Below are positions 43,530-54,800 of a stretch of 64,000 bases of DNA, one piece after another; the first letter of the stretch is position 1; every line of letters starts with the position of its first letter. Source of the stretch: Lonicera japonica (taxonomy: Eukaryota > Streptophyta > Magnoliopsida > Dipsacales > Caprifoliaceae); assembly GCA_021464415.1 (NCBI GenBank), contig CM038466.1, positions 19,903,017 through 19,967,016 on the forward strand. Reading direction: 5' to 3'. Both the position numbers and the translations under genes were made by a program. Below the pieces are notes generated by a model, which was given only the letters and a program-made list of their open reading frames with translations, had not been told where the DNA came from and did not search any database.

Positions 43530-44458
43530 ATGGCTACCAACAATTCACACACACCCAATCATGTTGCTCCACCTACAGTCTCCACTATTATTACCATTAA
43601 ACTCGACATAACCAACTATCCACTTTGGCTGGCTCAAATATCTCCCATTATTTGCAGTCGTGATCTTTTTGGCTATGTTGATGGCTCGGTGCCATGTCCG
43701 CCCAAACATTCTTTAGCCACAAATACTTCTCAATTGAACCTACTTATATTAATTGGGTGCAACAAGATCAGACCATTCTTAGTTGGATCAACAATTCATT
43801 GAGTCCGACAGTATTGGCTACTGTCGCTCTTTCCTCCACTTCACGCCAGACTTGGCAATCGTTGGAGCATTGCTATGCGTCCACCTCACAAAATCGAATT
43901 TTACATTTGCGAAATGAGTTGATGCATACTACTAAGGGAGATATGTCCATTTTTGATTTTTTGGACAAAAGCAATTCGATTTCTGATAATTTGGCTCTTG
44001 CCATAAGTCCTCTCATAGATGGTGATCTCGTCTCCATCATTATAAATAATGTTGGGACTGCATTTAAAGTCACAGTCAGTGCTGCACAAGCCATTGATAC
44101 TCCAATCACTTATGAAGCCTTGGAGGCTCTTCTACTGAGTGCTGAACGATGTTTGGGGGAGCAGTCACAGCCTGTTCTTAATTTGAACACAGGAGTTACT
44201 GCACTTGCTGCTTCACGTGGCCGTGGTAATCGTGGCCGTGGTTTTGCTTCTGTTCGTGATTTTTCATCGAACAGAAATTCTGTTGCTACTCCTGGGCGTG
44301 GTCAATTTCGGTCCAGTTGTCCTAATCAACGATCTTTCAATTCTCTAGGAGAGTATTCTACTTCAGTCCCTATTCGTGTTATTTTCCAAATTTGTAACAA
44401 GCCTGGCCATCAAGCTTTGGACTGCTTTAACAGGATGAATACTGCATATGAGGGCTGA
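43530..44458 (+). pseudogene. Copia gag, frameshifted
   Basis: It starts MATNNSHTPNHVAPP, with LDITNYPLWLAQISPIICSR in the first frame. The reading moves to another frame near 43700 (INWVQQDQTILSWINNSL) and runs through the UBN2-type gag core LRNELMHTTKGDMSIFDFLD to an arginine/glycine-rich stretch (SRGRGNRGRGFA). The zinc knuckle reads FQICNKPGHQALDC, so its first Cys is Phe. A stop at 44456-44458 separates it from protease. Both defects indicate a non-functional gag. Confidence 0.9.
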
Positions 44459-46258
44459 ATTCCAACAGGCCGTCTCTCTGCAATGGCCACCCAGTTTAAC
44501 ACTACAAATCGATATGCCTCAAATGCTTGGCTCGTTGACACATGTGCCAATGCACATATCACTCCAGAAATTAGTAATATCACCAATGCTCAGGCATATA
44601 TTGGCAATGACCAGTTTAATGATATATGTTCTGACTCTGATTTACGCATAACTCATACTGAAAATACTAAAATTGTCACGGCATCTGCAAATTTCTCTCT
44701 TAAAAATGTCTTGCGTTGTCCTAATGCTCAGTCCAATTTGTTATATGTTCACCGTTTCACAGTTGACAACCATTGTTATTTTCTAATTTATCCTACTTTT
44801 TTTCTCATCAAGGACCTCAAAACTCAGAGGACGCTTTTCCAAGGGAGATGTGAGAATGGCTTATATCCATTGCAGTTTCGACCCCCTTCATTAATCCAAG
44901 CATTGGCGGCTTCCATAGGTTCTAGAGTTTCTGCACAAACTTGGCACTCACGCTTAGGACATCCTGAGTCTGCCACAATAAAATATTTAATTTCGAATAA
45001 GATTGTACCCATTTGTGGTTCTTCTAAATTTTCCTTTTATCATTCGTGTCCATTAGCTAAGAGTTCTAAATTACCTTTTAGTGTTTCATCATCCGAGTCA
45101 CAATTTCCTTTACAATTTGTACACTCTGATGTATGGTGTTCTCCAGTTAATTCAATCAAAGGTTTCCGATATTACTTGCTGTTTGTTGATGATTTCTCAC
45201 GTTATTCTTGGATTTTTCTTATGAAAAATAAATCAGATGTCCATCAACTTTTCATTCAAATTAAAACTCATGTTGAAAATCTTCTATCCCATAAAATAAA
45301 AATATTGCAGTGTGATGAAGGTGGAGAATACACCAAAAAGACCTTTTCTCAATATTTGTCATCTCAAGGTATCTATCAAAGGTTCTCTTGTCCAAAGCAT
45401 CCAGAACAAAAAGGCTTGGCCGAAAGAAAACACCGTCACATAGTCAAAACAGGTTTGGCAATTTTGACTCAGTCTCACATGCCACAAAAATATTGGGAAG
45501 AAGCTTTTCAAACTATTGTGTATCTAATAAATAGGTTACCCACTAGAATTCTTCAACAAAAGAGTCTGTATCAAATTTTATTCAATCGCAGTCCAAGTTA
45601 TGAATTTCTTCGAGTTTTTGGGTGCACTTGCTTTCCTCTACTTCGTCCGTATAACCAAAACAAACTTCAGCCACGATCTCGTTCGTGTGTATTCATGGGT
45701 TATTCTTTTAATCATCTTGGTTATAAATGTCTAGATCTAACAACAATTAAGCTGTTTTTGTCTCGCCATGTGCTGTTTGATGAAGGTACCTTCCCATTTG
45801 CACATTTTGAACTCACATCTCTTAGGCAAGGTGTCCTCTCTGCCTCAGGTACAGATTCTACTCTCTCCTTTAATTTTCCCATTATTAAACCTGATAGTGT
45901 TTACCCGGAGCCCATTACAGCACCTAATGATCTTGTACCAAGCCCATGCCTACAACCCATACCGTCACAGCTGCCATCTTCATCTCTTCTAAGCCAAGAC
46001 AAAGGTCATGACACTTCAACATCTTCTTCTCCAGTCCAAGAGTTAATTATGATGCGTGAATCCTTTCCATCTATCGTACCGTTAGAAGCTTCCACTTCAT
46101 TTATCCTATCGCCCATCACCGACATACATGCTAATACTACCACCATTTCAACTGAAACTGCTCTATCTACACATCCTGTTTTGCATCAGATGGTGACTCG
46201 ATCCCAAACAGGGAGTTTAAAAACCTTCTTCCCGGTATGCTTTGCATCTACAAGTTGA
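44459..46258 (+). pseudogene. Copia protease and integrase, degenerate
   Basis: It is in the same frame as the end of gag. The protease motif appears as WLVDTCANAHIT, with Cys where the DSG/DTG Gly should be. The GAG-pre-integrase block WHSRLGHPESATIKYLISNK follows, and its zinc pair has lost one Cys (YHSCPLAKS). Integrase keeps its three acidic residues in HSDVW, LQCDEGGEY and LAERKHRHI. A GCTCFPLLRPY block (PF25597-like, from memory) follows near 45630. The frame then shifts before reverse transcriptase at about 46240. Confidence 0.9.
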
Positions 46259-46895
46259 CTCTACAGACGTCGAGCCTTCTTGTTTTAGCAAAGCTATTAA
46301 ACACGCAGAATGGAGAAATGCTATGGCCACAGAATTCAGTGCCTTACAACGGTGTGGGACGTGGACTTTGGTTCCTTTTCAACATCACATGAATGTTTTT
46401 CCCAACAAGTGGGTGCTTAAGATTAAAAGGCACTCCGATGGATCTATTGAGCGTTATAAAGCGCATTTGGTGGCCAATGGTTTCCATCAACAGGAAGGGC
46501 TTGGTTATTCAGAAACGTTCAGTCCTGTGGTTAAACACACCACAATTCGTATGGTTCTTGGGCTTGCTGTGTCTAATAACTGGCATGTTCGTCAATTGGA
46601 TGTTCATAATGCATTTCTTCATGGTTTTTTGACCGAAGATGTATACATGAGGCAACCGGCTGGCTTTGTTGATTCGCAATATCCTAATCACGTTTGCAAG
46701 CTGCAGAGGTCACTTTATGGTTTAAAACAAGCACCTAGAGCCTGGTTTAACCGGTTCAGTGATTTTCTACTACAACTTGGGTTTCAAGAATCTAAGTGTG
46801 ACTACAGCTTATTTGTATATAAACATGATGGTGTCTTTCTTATTCTACTTATTTATGTAGATGATATTTTGGTGACTGGAAATAATTCTTCTTAG
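46242..46895 (+). pseudogene. Copia reverse transcriptase, C-terminally truncated
   Basis: It contains EWRNAMATEFSALQRCGTW, KWVLKIKRHSDGSIERYKAH, QLDVHNAFLHGFLTEDVYM, LYGLKQAPRAWFNRFSDFLL and the catalytic YVDDILVTGNNSS. It then stops abruptly at 46893-46895. The sequence expected after YVDD (thumb and connection) is missing, so a deletion joins it to the RNase H tail. Confidence 0.92.
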
Positions 46896-46917
46896 GTTAT
46901 GATGCTTATTCCGAGAT

Positions 46918-47192
46918 TTGTGTATTTTTTTACCTACGCCTACCCTATGGTGTGATAATGTTTCTTCTATTGCACTTGCTTCCAATCCGATTTTTCATTC
47001 TCGAACTAAGCATTTAGAAGTTGATTACCACTATGTTCGGGAGAAAGTAATTCGTGGTGAGTTACATGTTAATTATATTTGTTCCCAAGATCAAGTCGCT
47101 GATTTGTTCACTAAAGGTCTCAGTTCTTCTCGGTTCAAGGCTCTTGTTTTCAAGCTTCCTGTTCTCCAAGGACGACTCAGCTTGAGGGGGGC
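46918..47192 (+). pseudogene. Copia RNase H tail and polypurine tract
   Basis: In a third frame, LWCDNVSSIALASNPIFHSR, TKHLEVDYHYVREKVIRGEL and QVADLFTKGLSSSRF are the usual end of Copia RNase H. The front part with the catalytic acidic residues is absent. The polypurine run TTGAGGGGGG (about 47182-47191) ends next to the 3' LTR. Confidence 0.9.
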
Positions 47193-47444
47193 TGTTAGAC
47201 CAAGGTCTGATGTGGATAAGGCTACTGGGGTTTTTGAATTTGAATGATAGTTCTTTATCCTCTGGTTCATTTGAATGAGGAGTTTTGTATTGTATAGAAC
47301 TCTATCTCTTAATAGCTGAAATCCTGATTTGCAGGAACAACTTTCTGTTTTTCAAACTTGTACTTATCAATACAATCAATATAAATACACAGCTGCAACC
47401 ATATTGGTTGATGCAAGCTTTTCATGCTATTTCAAAGTCTTACA
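47193..47444 (+). repeat. 3' LTR of the young Copia element
   Basis: Begins TGTTAGACCAAGG and ends AAAGTCTTACA, 252 bp, the same length as the 5' LTR. Confidence 0.95.
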
Positions 47445-47449
47445 ATAAC

Positions 47450-48413
47450 ACCTTAACATATAATAAAACATCCTCTCTTCTGGAAATGCTCTGAAGTCAA
47501 AATCCACAATATAACACCTTAACGTATAAATAGGCGAAAGCGACAAATTCTATCTACCTGCAACGAAGCTAAAAGCCAAAATTCCCCCACCTTTTTTTTT
47601 CTCCTCTTTTCTTTGCCTTCTCTTTTTCCTCCCTTCTCTTACCTTTTCCTATTGTCTACAGAGTTCATAGAAAGTTACAAAAATCATCATTCAGTTACTA
47701 ATTTTCTTCCTTAATTTCTCTCTTTATAAAATATATGCTTGATTTGAAAGTATTGAAAAAAAAAACAAGTGGTGTTAGTTTAATTGGTACGGCATTCACT
47801 CAAACATTGTAACCAAATAGAGTTTGAATTGGGTTTTAGTTATTTATAGTTTAAGGGAACCTCCTTGCTGCCAGAGTTTGCAAGTTTGTCTTTCATATTG
47901 TTGTTTATTGTCTGTGGTAAGAAAGGAATGATAGGATTTTTAGACATTGTTTAAAAGATGTTAATGGAGTTATAAAGGAAATAGAAGCTTATGTTAGAGC
48001 TAGAATGGGGAATTGGAAGGTTAGGAGAAGATATGAGAATTGGGTTGTATGTAAAAATTAGGGGGTGAGTGAGAGGATTTTAGTGTAATGGCTGGGGTAT
48101 GCCCCATGTATATGTTTCTTTCTCTTGTGTTGGTATAAAATTATTGCTCTTTAACAAAAAAGGAAAAACTTTAAGGTTTACTTGAAGTTACTAGGGTTTC
48201 AATTTAGAAAGCTAGATTCATTTTCTAGAGGTAAATAACTCTAGTCTTATGAAATTATTTATGTGACTTAGAACCAATTAAGTTGAATATTTGTGTTGAA
48301 AAATCATTGTTATAATTTATTAATTGTTTATTACATGATACATGTGATAAATATTACTCCTATAATTTATAGGAAATATGACATACATGTAGGGTATTTC
48401 TCAAGTGGTAGAG
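47450..48413. other. Intergenic DNA
   Basis: No gene. A weak + strand tRNA-like head (TAGTTTAATTGGTACGG, then GAGTTTGAATTGGG, about 47777-47836) may be an old SINE. Confidence 0.35.
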
Positions 48414-48423
48414 GGTTAGAAAC

Positions 48424-49070
48424 AGTGGCGGAGCCAGGAATTAAATTCAAGAGGGGCCAAATTAATATAGTTTTAAAAAAAATTACATGTACTTTTAATA
48501 AGGTTAAAATCAATACTATATTAAAATATTTAACATCTTATACATCAAAATTCACATATTTAGTTACAGTATTTCTCTTTGAAACTTCATATTTTGAAAA
48601 TGCTTAATAATTTCTTCATTATCAATAACTTCATATATTAATCTCCAAGCCAATTTTTTTCTCAAAAATATCTAACTATATAAAATTAAATTTTTTTCTA
48701 ACCCAATATTAAATCAACCTCAAAAAATGAAAGAATAGAAAAAATAAAACCGATGAGCTACAGCACCCTGAATAAAAAAGCCCTAGAAAAAATAATTGTA
48801 GTGTTAATAACTAGCCTATTCTTCTATTACGAAAATCCACCCGGAATATTTACCTACATATAATACATGTACCTTGTACTTAATTACAAAGAACTGCCCC
48901 CGTACTTATACCGCAAATCACACAAAAGCCCCTTATTCACTGAACATTCCAAATTGCACAAATGCTCCCTACTTTTACGTTACCGCGCAAAACCCCTGAA
49001 CTCAGTAAAAATTTGCAAAAAGTCCAGATGGGGCCATGGCCCCACCTGGTCTCCATGTGGCTCCGTCCCT
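48424..49070. mobile_element. MULE-like non-autonomous element
   Basis: 647 bp. It starts AGTGGCGGAGCCAGG and ends CATGTGGCTCCGTCCCT, whose reverse complement AGGGACGGAGCCA pairs with the start. A perfect 10-bp duplication GGTTAGAAAC flanks it (48414-48423 and 49071-49080), in the 9-11 bp range of Mutator-like elements. A truncated relative is at 26557. Its short open frames (48867-49248) are not recognised. Confidence 0.75.
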
Positions 49071-49182
49071 GGTTAGAAACTAACCCAAAAATCATGAATT
49101 TGAGTGCACCCACTCTCCACCCCGTCCCCTTTAGGTATTGTAGTAGTAACAAACTTTGACGGCTGTGTGTTACTTTGTGTTT

Positions 49183-49409
49183 GACTTTGTGTTTGCATGA
49201 ACTAATTAGATGCTTATAAATGTTAGAGGGCAGTAGTGTGAATCTCATTGTAATTGTAAGTAGTAATATATATTTTTCAAATGAATAAAGAGTAATTTTT
49301 GTTGACTTTGTGTTTGCATGAATTAATTAGACACTTGTAAATGTTAGAGGGCACTAATTTAAATCTCATTGTAAGTAGTAATATACATTTTCCAAATGAA
49401 TAAAGAGTA
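49183..49409. repeat. Tandem duplication, 120-bp period
   Basis: GACTTTGTGTTTGCATGAA starts both copies at 49183 and 49303. Both continue with AATGTTAGAGGGCA and CAAATGAATAAAGAGTA. The second copy has short deletions. Confidence 0.88.
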
Positions 49410-50291
49410 TGTAATTTGTAATTTCACACAACTACGTTTCCCTTTATATTTTTTGTTTTAAATTAAATAAAATGTATGCAATAAAAAATAGTTGGCCTAT
49501 ACACACTTCATATATGCTTCATACCTAGTTATATATGACACATACAACAAAATATTTTTTCTTTAAATTCTTACTCAAGAGTTACTTCTTTTATAAATCA
49601 TGCAATAAAAACTATATATTTTGAGAATTAACCTATTTTGGCATCACAACATTTGAATACCTATTAATATCGACAACCGGTCACATTAAGATTTGTATTT
49701 AGTTTGACGTTTTACTTTAAATAACAATCTAAAATTTAGAACAAAGTAATATGCGAATCTTTATAGAAATGAAAGTAATCTTGGTTCAACATCATTTGTT
49801 GCACTATTAGACCTCTTTTTTGTTGGGTTGTAACATAAATATAGTATATGATGGAGCTCGAGTAGAAAGTATTAATTCATTTTTTGGGGGCAAATGCTAA
49901 TTAATAAATTGAAACAACTTCGTAAGTAGATCTTCGATATATACATAATCAAATAAACTCGTGATTCAAGTTGACAAAATGAAAATGTGAACAAGGAAGA
50001 CTCGAATAGGGGCAAAGGTAACCCTACTATAAGGCAAGTTAGGTAATCGTCTAAGGCTCCGATGTAGAAAAGGGCTCCCATGTTAAATAATATAAGGGTC
50101 ATTTTTATAGTAATTCAAGTAAACAAAATAAATTAATGAGAATTTTATATATACAAATATTAGTTTGTTGAAACTTATTTTTTCTTTATATTTATATAGT
50201 GCATATGTGCAAAACTAAAATTTAATATACTTTGAGAGCCCATTTTATTTTTATCAGCTAAGACCCTAACTTCTCTTGAATTGTCTCTAAA
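49410..50291. other. Intergenic DNA
   Basis: AT-rich DNA. The 76-codon minus-strand frame (49872-50102) has no recognisable family. Confidence 0.4.
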
Positions 50292-51283
50292 TAGGGGTGC
50301 ACATGGTTTGGATTGAATTGCTTTACTAATCAAACATAAAGCAAACCAAGTTACTCGATTTCAAAAATCTTGCACCCAATTAGACGGAAAAACCAAACCC
50401 AAACCAAACATCAAAGGATCAATTCAGATTGGGTTGTTAGTTATAAAATTTAATAAAGTAGAACTAAGAGAAGAAATACATATTATCAATGAACCAACAC
50501 TTCATGCATTTACTTTTCAAGCTTAGAGATAAAACTTGAGCCGTTACTTTATTTTTTCAAGCTAATAGTTTATTTTAAATTTACTAAGCTACCATGCGAC
50601 AATTTGTGATAACTTTAAAAAGTATTTAAGTAGAATCAAATTTTAAATGGGTAATAGTTTATAGGAATGAAATCTCTTTCTAATTTTGATTACACTTATT
50701 TTTATTGTTCAAGATTGTGGACAAGTTCACCGACATCAAAGACTACATAATACATATACACATTAAATATAGATACTATGGGGCCGTTTGGTTGTGTTTT
50801 TGAGTTGAATTTTTGAAAAGTGTAAAAATAGATTGAAAAGTAAATTTGGTTTTTGTTGGAATTTTTTTCAACCAATTCAAAAAAACTCATGAACAAAACT
50901 TAAAAAATAGTCACAATAAATCTTATTTTATAGATTTTGATGAGTAAGTTTCAAATATATTTTTTTATCAAATTCCGATTTTTGAATTTAAAGTTATGAT
51001 GTTTTAAAATTTTTATGAGAGAGGAAAGTGAGTGAATTTTGGAAAGTTTGAAAGTAAAGTTAACTTTTGGTAATTAAAAATCTTGTTTTTCAAAATTGAA
51101 CCAAACAGGAGTAATATATCAGATATATCTTCGATTTCGGATTGATTCGGTTAGTACAAAAGTTAAACCCAAAACCAAACCACTTATTTTGTGAAAAAAC
51201 TAATCCAATTAATATAATAAACCTAACAAAATCAACCCAATAAGACCGGACTGATTTGGTTTACCCATAATTGTTTGCACCTC
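50292..51283. mobile_element. Candidate hAT-like element holding a MITE
   Basis: The left end TAGGGGTGCACATGGTTTGG and the right end, reversed, AGAGGTGCAAACAATTATGG are similar and inverted. Internal CCAAACCAAACC-type repeats are common in such elements. No clean 8-bp duplication could be matched. The MITE at 50781-51113 lies inside. Confidence 0.4.
50781..51113. mobile_element. MITE, intact copy
   Basis: Starts GGGCCGTTTGGTTGTG and ends TTGAACCAAACAGGAG. The reverse complement of the end, CTCCTGTTTGGTTCAA, pairs with the start. It shares its body with the MITE split by the Copia element at 10131-10446/18888-18922. No clear target duplication. Confidence 0.7.
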
Positions 51284-51818
51284 TAAACTTGAACTTGAGA
51301 CCCGCCACATACTCTCTGTCCCTTAGGCCTAAATATTTAACACTACAAATGAATTAATAACACTTCGATCATTTTTTATGCATTGAGAACACTGTATGGG
51401 GTACTAGACTGTCCACTTTAAGTGTAAATAGCAATTCCCATAAACTTTTGGCAACGCAACTTATTTTTTTCATAAGATACCAGGAACCTGCGGGCGTTGC
51501 TCACGTAGATACAACATACAAATTAACAAGTGAGACGCAAACGCTGTAATCCAACATTAATATTTCACCAATTCCACTTAATTTTGTTTCCATTAGTCTT
51601 ATATTTTATAAGAAATTACATAATGAATTCTTCGTCAACTATATTCACGCATTTCGCGTATTGTCTCAATTTTCAACAAAAGTGCTCGTTTTGTAAATTA
51701 TATAAATGAACAGTTTTCTTAATTAAATGCAGCTCAATTTATGTTAATTCGCATTAAAACTTCAAGAAATAAATAAAGAAGGTATCTACAAAGTTAGCAT
51801 CACACTTTATTTTATCAA

Positions 51819-51821
<3 letters not shown>
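51284..51821. other. 3' flank of the aminopeptidase gene
   Basis: AT-rich sequence that should hold the 3' UTR and poly(A) site of the minus-strand gene. No single poly(A) signal can be chosen with confidence. Confidence 0.4.

Positions 51822-51870
<49 letters not shown>
51822..51870. repeat. (GA)24 microsatellite touching a stop codon
   Basis: A pure 49-base GA run ends one base before the complement of the aminopeptidase stop codon. In the transcript it is a CT run that opens the 3' UTR directly after TGA. Confidence 0.95.
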
Positions 51871-51874
<4 letters not shown>

Positions 51875-54800
51875 GCGGCAATGGGTTCAGTAGCCTTCTG
51901 GAGCCATGTCATCTCAGATTTGTTCATGAAGGGTGCAAGGACTTCCCTGCATTTGGAATGGTAGCAGTTCAACCACTCTATTTCTTCAGGCACTAAAAGA
52001 CTCAAGTCTATCAACTTCCGTTGATATGGTGCCTGCAAAATGTCAAAAACAGTTATATATAGCATTGCTCTTTACCCCCAAAAGTGTAACTTCCAATGCA
52101 TTTCAACCATTCATCACTTTCTCTCACAGATTCTAGTGCAGATTTGAGTTAAAATTCAGTTGGACTACAACTTTTGGGACCTTTTGGACTAGATAGCATT
52201 CTCTACGACAAATTAGACTCTGTTTCATTCAAAAGTTGGAACATGATTGCAAAATATACTGTTGAGATGTTCTCCATCTTTTCCTTACTTTTTTGGGGAA
52301 TTTCTTCTCATACAGAAGAATTAAATTCCAACAAAAAGGTAATGCAAATCAAGCACACCCCTTAATTTATTCACGGCACAAGAGTCTTATTTCTAAAACT
52401 AGGGTATAATTGATGTATTTTGTTTTTTTTTTTAAAAAGGGGAGATCTAAGTCTCTCCCTTTTAACTACAAATAACCAAGACCCTTCCCATTCCCACCCC
52501 ATGTAGGATTCGAACCCGGGACCTCCCGGTGTTCAGGTGAGAGCCTTACTACTAAGCTACACACTCCTGCTAGGGTATAATCGATGTGATATACCAACAT
52601 TGACCATTTAGTACAGGGCTAAAAGTTGAGGTAGTGTTTCGTTGTCTCTCCCTCCCTTTAAATGTAATAATAGGACACTTGATATGGAAGTCCACAATAT
52701 GTTTGACTTTTGAAATGGGACGTCTAGTTCACTTGAGGAGGGATTGCACCTTATTTTTCCTTTCTCTTTTCAAGTATGATGATTGTGATTCAACTTTGCC
52801 AACTATATATCAATTCAAAATCCAAGTTTTTATTCCTAATAAGTGAATCCAAGTGAACTCTAGGATGTGGTCCATTCACCGTTTGTTCCAGAGACAGCAT
52901 GTACATAGTGTATACATATGTACATAGAATCTCAGGGCAAAAAAGATTTTATACGAATGCAAAAGGCAAGAAAGACCTGAGGAGGGAAAGGGAATAAAAC
53001 ACTTACCCATGTTATGTGTTCAAATTCTAAATAACCCTTGTCACCAAAGTTGAAATTTGTATTAGCCTCTTTGATTATAAGCACATTCTCCAATCTTATA
53101 CCAAACTTCCCGTCTTCATAATAACCCGGTTCTGAAAAATATAATCATGATATTAAATTCCCAAGAAGTTAGAGTAACATGTAGACTATCAACTGGAGAT
53201 GGCTCTCCATTATAATTGAAATTAAACCGAAGGCAGATAAAATACAATACGAACCATCAGTGACAGTCATTGAAGCCTGTAAAGGCACATTTAGAGCCTG
53301 TGGTCTGAAACTAATCATATGGGGTCCTGACAAATATAAAAACATGATAAAATAAGACTTAACTTGTTTAGAACAAATTTTTTTTTTTCTAATTTTTAGT
53401 ACATCGATGAGGGAGGGGGGATTCGAACTCAAGACCTCACACTAGTTGGGAGTGAGTACTATTCACTAGGCTAGCCCAAGTGGTTTTGTTCAAAAGAAAT
53501 TTAGTTAAGATGAGATGGGTGTGGTTATCACTTACCTTCGTGCACATTTAAGAAAGAGCCGATTCCATGACCAGTACCGTGTCTATAATCAAGCCCATAC
53601 ATCCATAAAGGAACTCGAGCCAGAATGTCAAGAGCATGACCTGTTAAGAGAATATTTTTACTTGAGGTCACCCAACAAATACCAAGACCCTATTAGCTGC
53701 CAATAATTCAAGCAAAAATATTAATAGTTGCAGTACCGTTGGTTCCATTAGGAAACCGAGCAATACCCAAACCAATGTGACCCTTGAGTACCTGCATATA
53801 TTCCAGAAGATTAATGGATACTAAAAAGGAAGAGAGGAAGTATTTCAATTTTGAAGTGACAAGCAAAGCCTAATAATTATTTATTTCTACCTTTGAAGAA
53901 AATCAAAATAGTATATTCATGGAAGCCGACTGAATTAGAAAACAAATAGCAAAATAATAACGAAGATTTTGAACATATATATCCACTAGTACTGCCCTTT
54001 CCACTCCATTTTCACACTGATAGGGGGGTGGTTAGAAAAGTTAATTATGAAAATAAAGAAGCAATGTACCGCAGTATAACATGTTTTCTCATGAGCCGAA
54101 GGTTTTCCGAAATGAACGGTGCGTGTTATATCAGTTGTTCCATCTAGATACTTCAAGGGCATAAACACCAGACAGAGATCAGTTACACAAGAGTAAGGCA
54201 AACAAAATAATGATGGCATTCAATAGGTTATCTAGCAAAGAGTTTTTAGAGTGTAAACGACATAAGATAGCTGACAAACCTGTGCTCCGGAATCAAATAG
54301 ATAGATGCTATTCGGATCAAGTTCAGAACATGTTTTAGGATCTGGTGAATAGTGGATAATTGCTCCATTGGGACCCACTGATGAAATAGTAGGAAAACTC
54401 AATCCTCTAAAATGCTGCAAGGGTAAAATGAAAAAAGAATCTGTTAGGTGAAATCGAATGTTAGTTTATTGGTACCGGAAACCATTAATATGCATTAAAC
54501 ATCAATTCAAACTGAAAATAGGAGTAAAATTATTCAAATAAGGAATCATAAACAAATCCAATTGAAACAACTCTATGAAACAATCCATTTTTCTATAAAC
54601 TTGAAGCAAGCCATTTTTGCTCCCCCGCTCCTTGAATATATTTAACTTGGTAGAATATCAAGTGACTACAACCCTTGTACTAAAAAAGCGGACTACTCGA
54701 TTAATAGCTAAAGTTTCCAGTCAACCTGATCAATGGTCAACCATGCAACTTATTTTGTATTGTGAGATTTGGTACACATTGATTATGTCCCAAAAAGGAA

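Larger units (their letters stand above)
43212..47444 (+). mobile_element. Young Copia element with internal deletion
   Basis: Two 252-bp LTRs (43212-43463 and 47193-47444) differ at only five positions, 98% identity. Perfect 5-bp duplications ATAAC lie at 43207-43211 and 47445-47449. The order is LTR, primer site, gag, protease, integrase, reverse transcriptase, RNase H tail, polypurine tract, LTR, as expected for Copia. At 4233 bp it is shorter than usual because the end of RT and most of RNase H are missing. Frameshifts, a stop and changed active-site residues show that it cannot make its own machinery. It probably moved with proteins from a relative. Confidence 0.96.

Noticed and set aside
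46242..47247. A functional Copia reverse transcriptase/RNase H
   Set aside because: YVDD is present, but a stop, frame changes and a deletion of the region between RT and the RNase H tail exclude function.
52490..52565. tRNA-like sequence with good A and B boxes
   Set aside because: It has a poly(A)-like tail and a 17-bp target duplication, so it is a SINE and not a tRNA gene. The tRNA-like heads at 43095-43160, 53420-53480 and 21683 were treated likewise.
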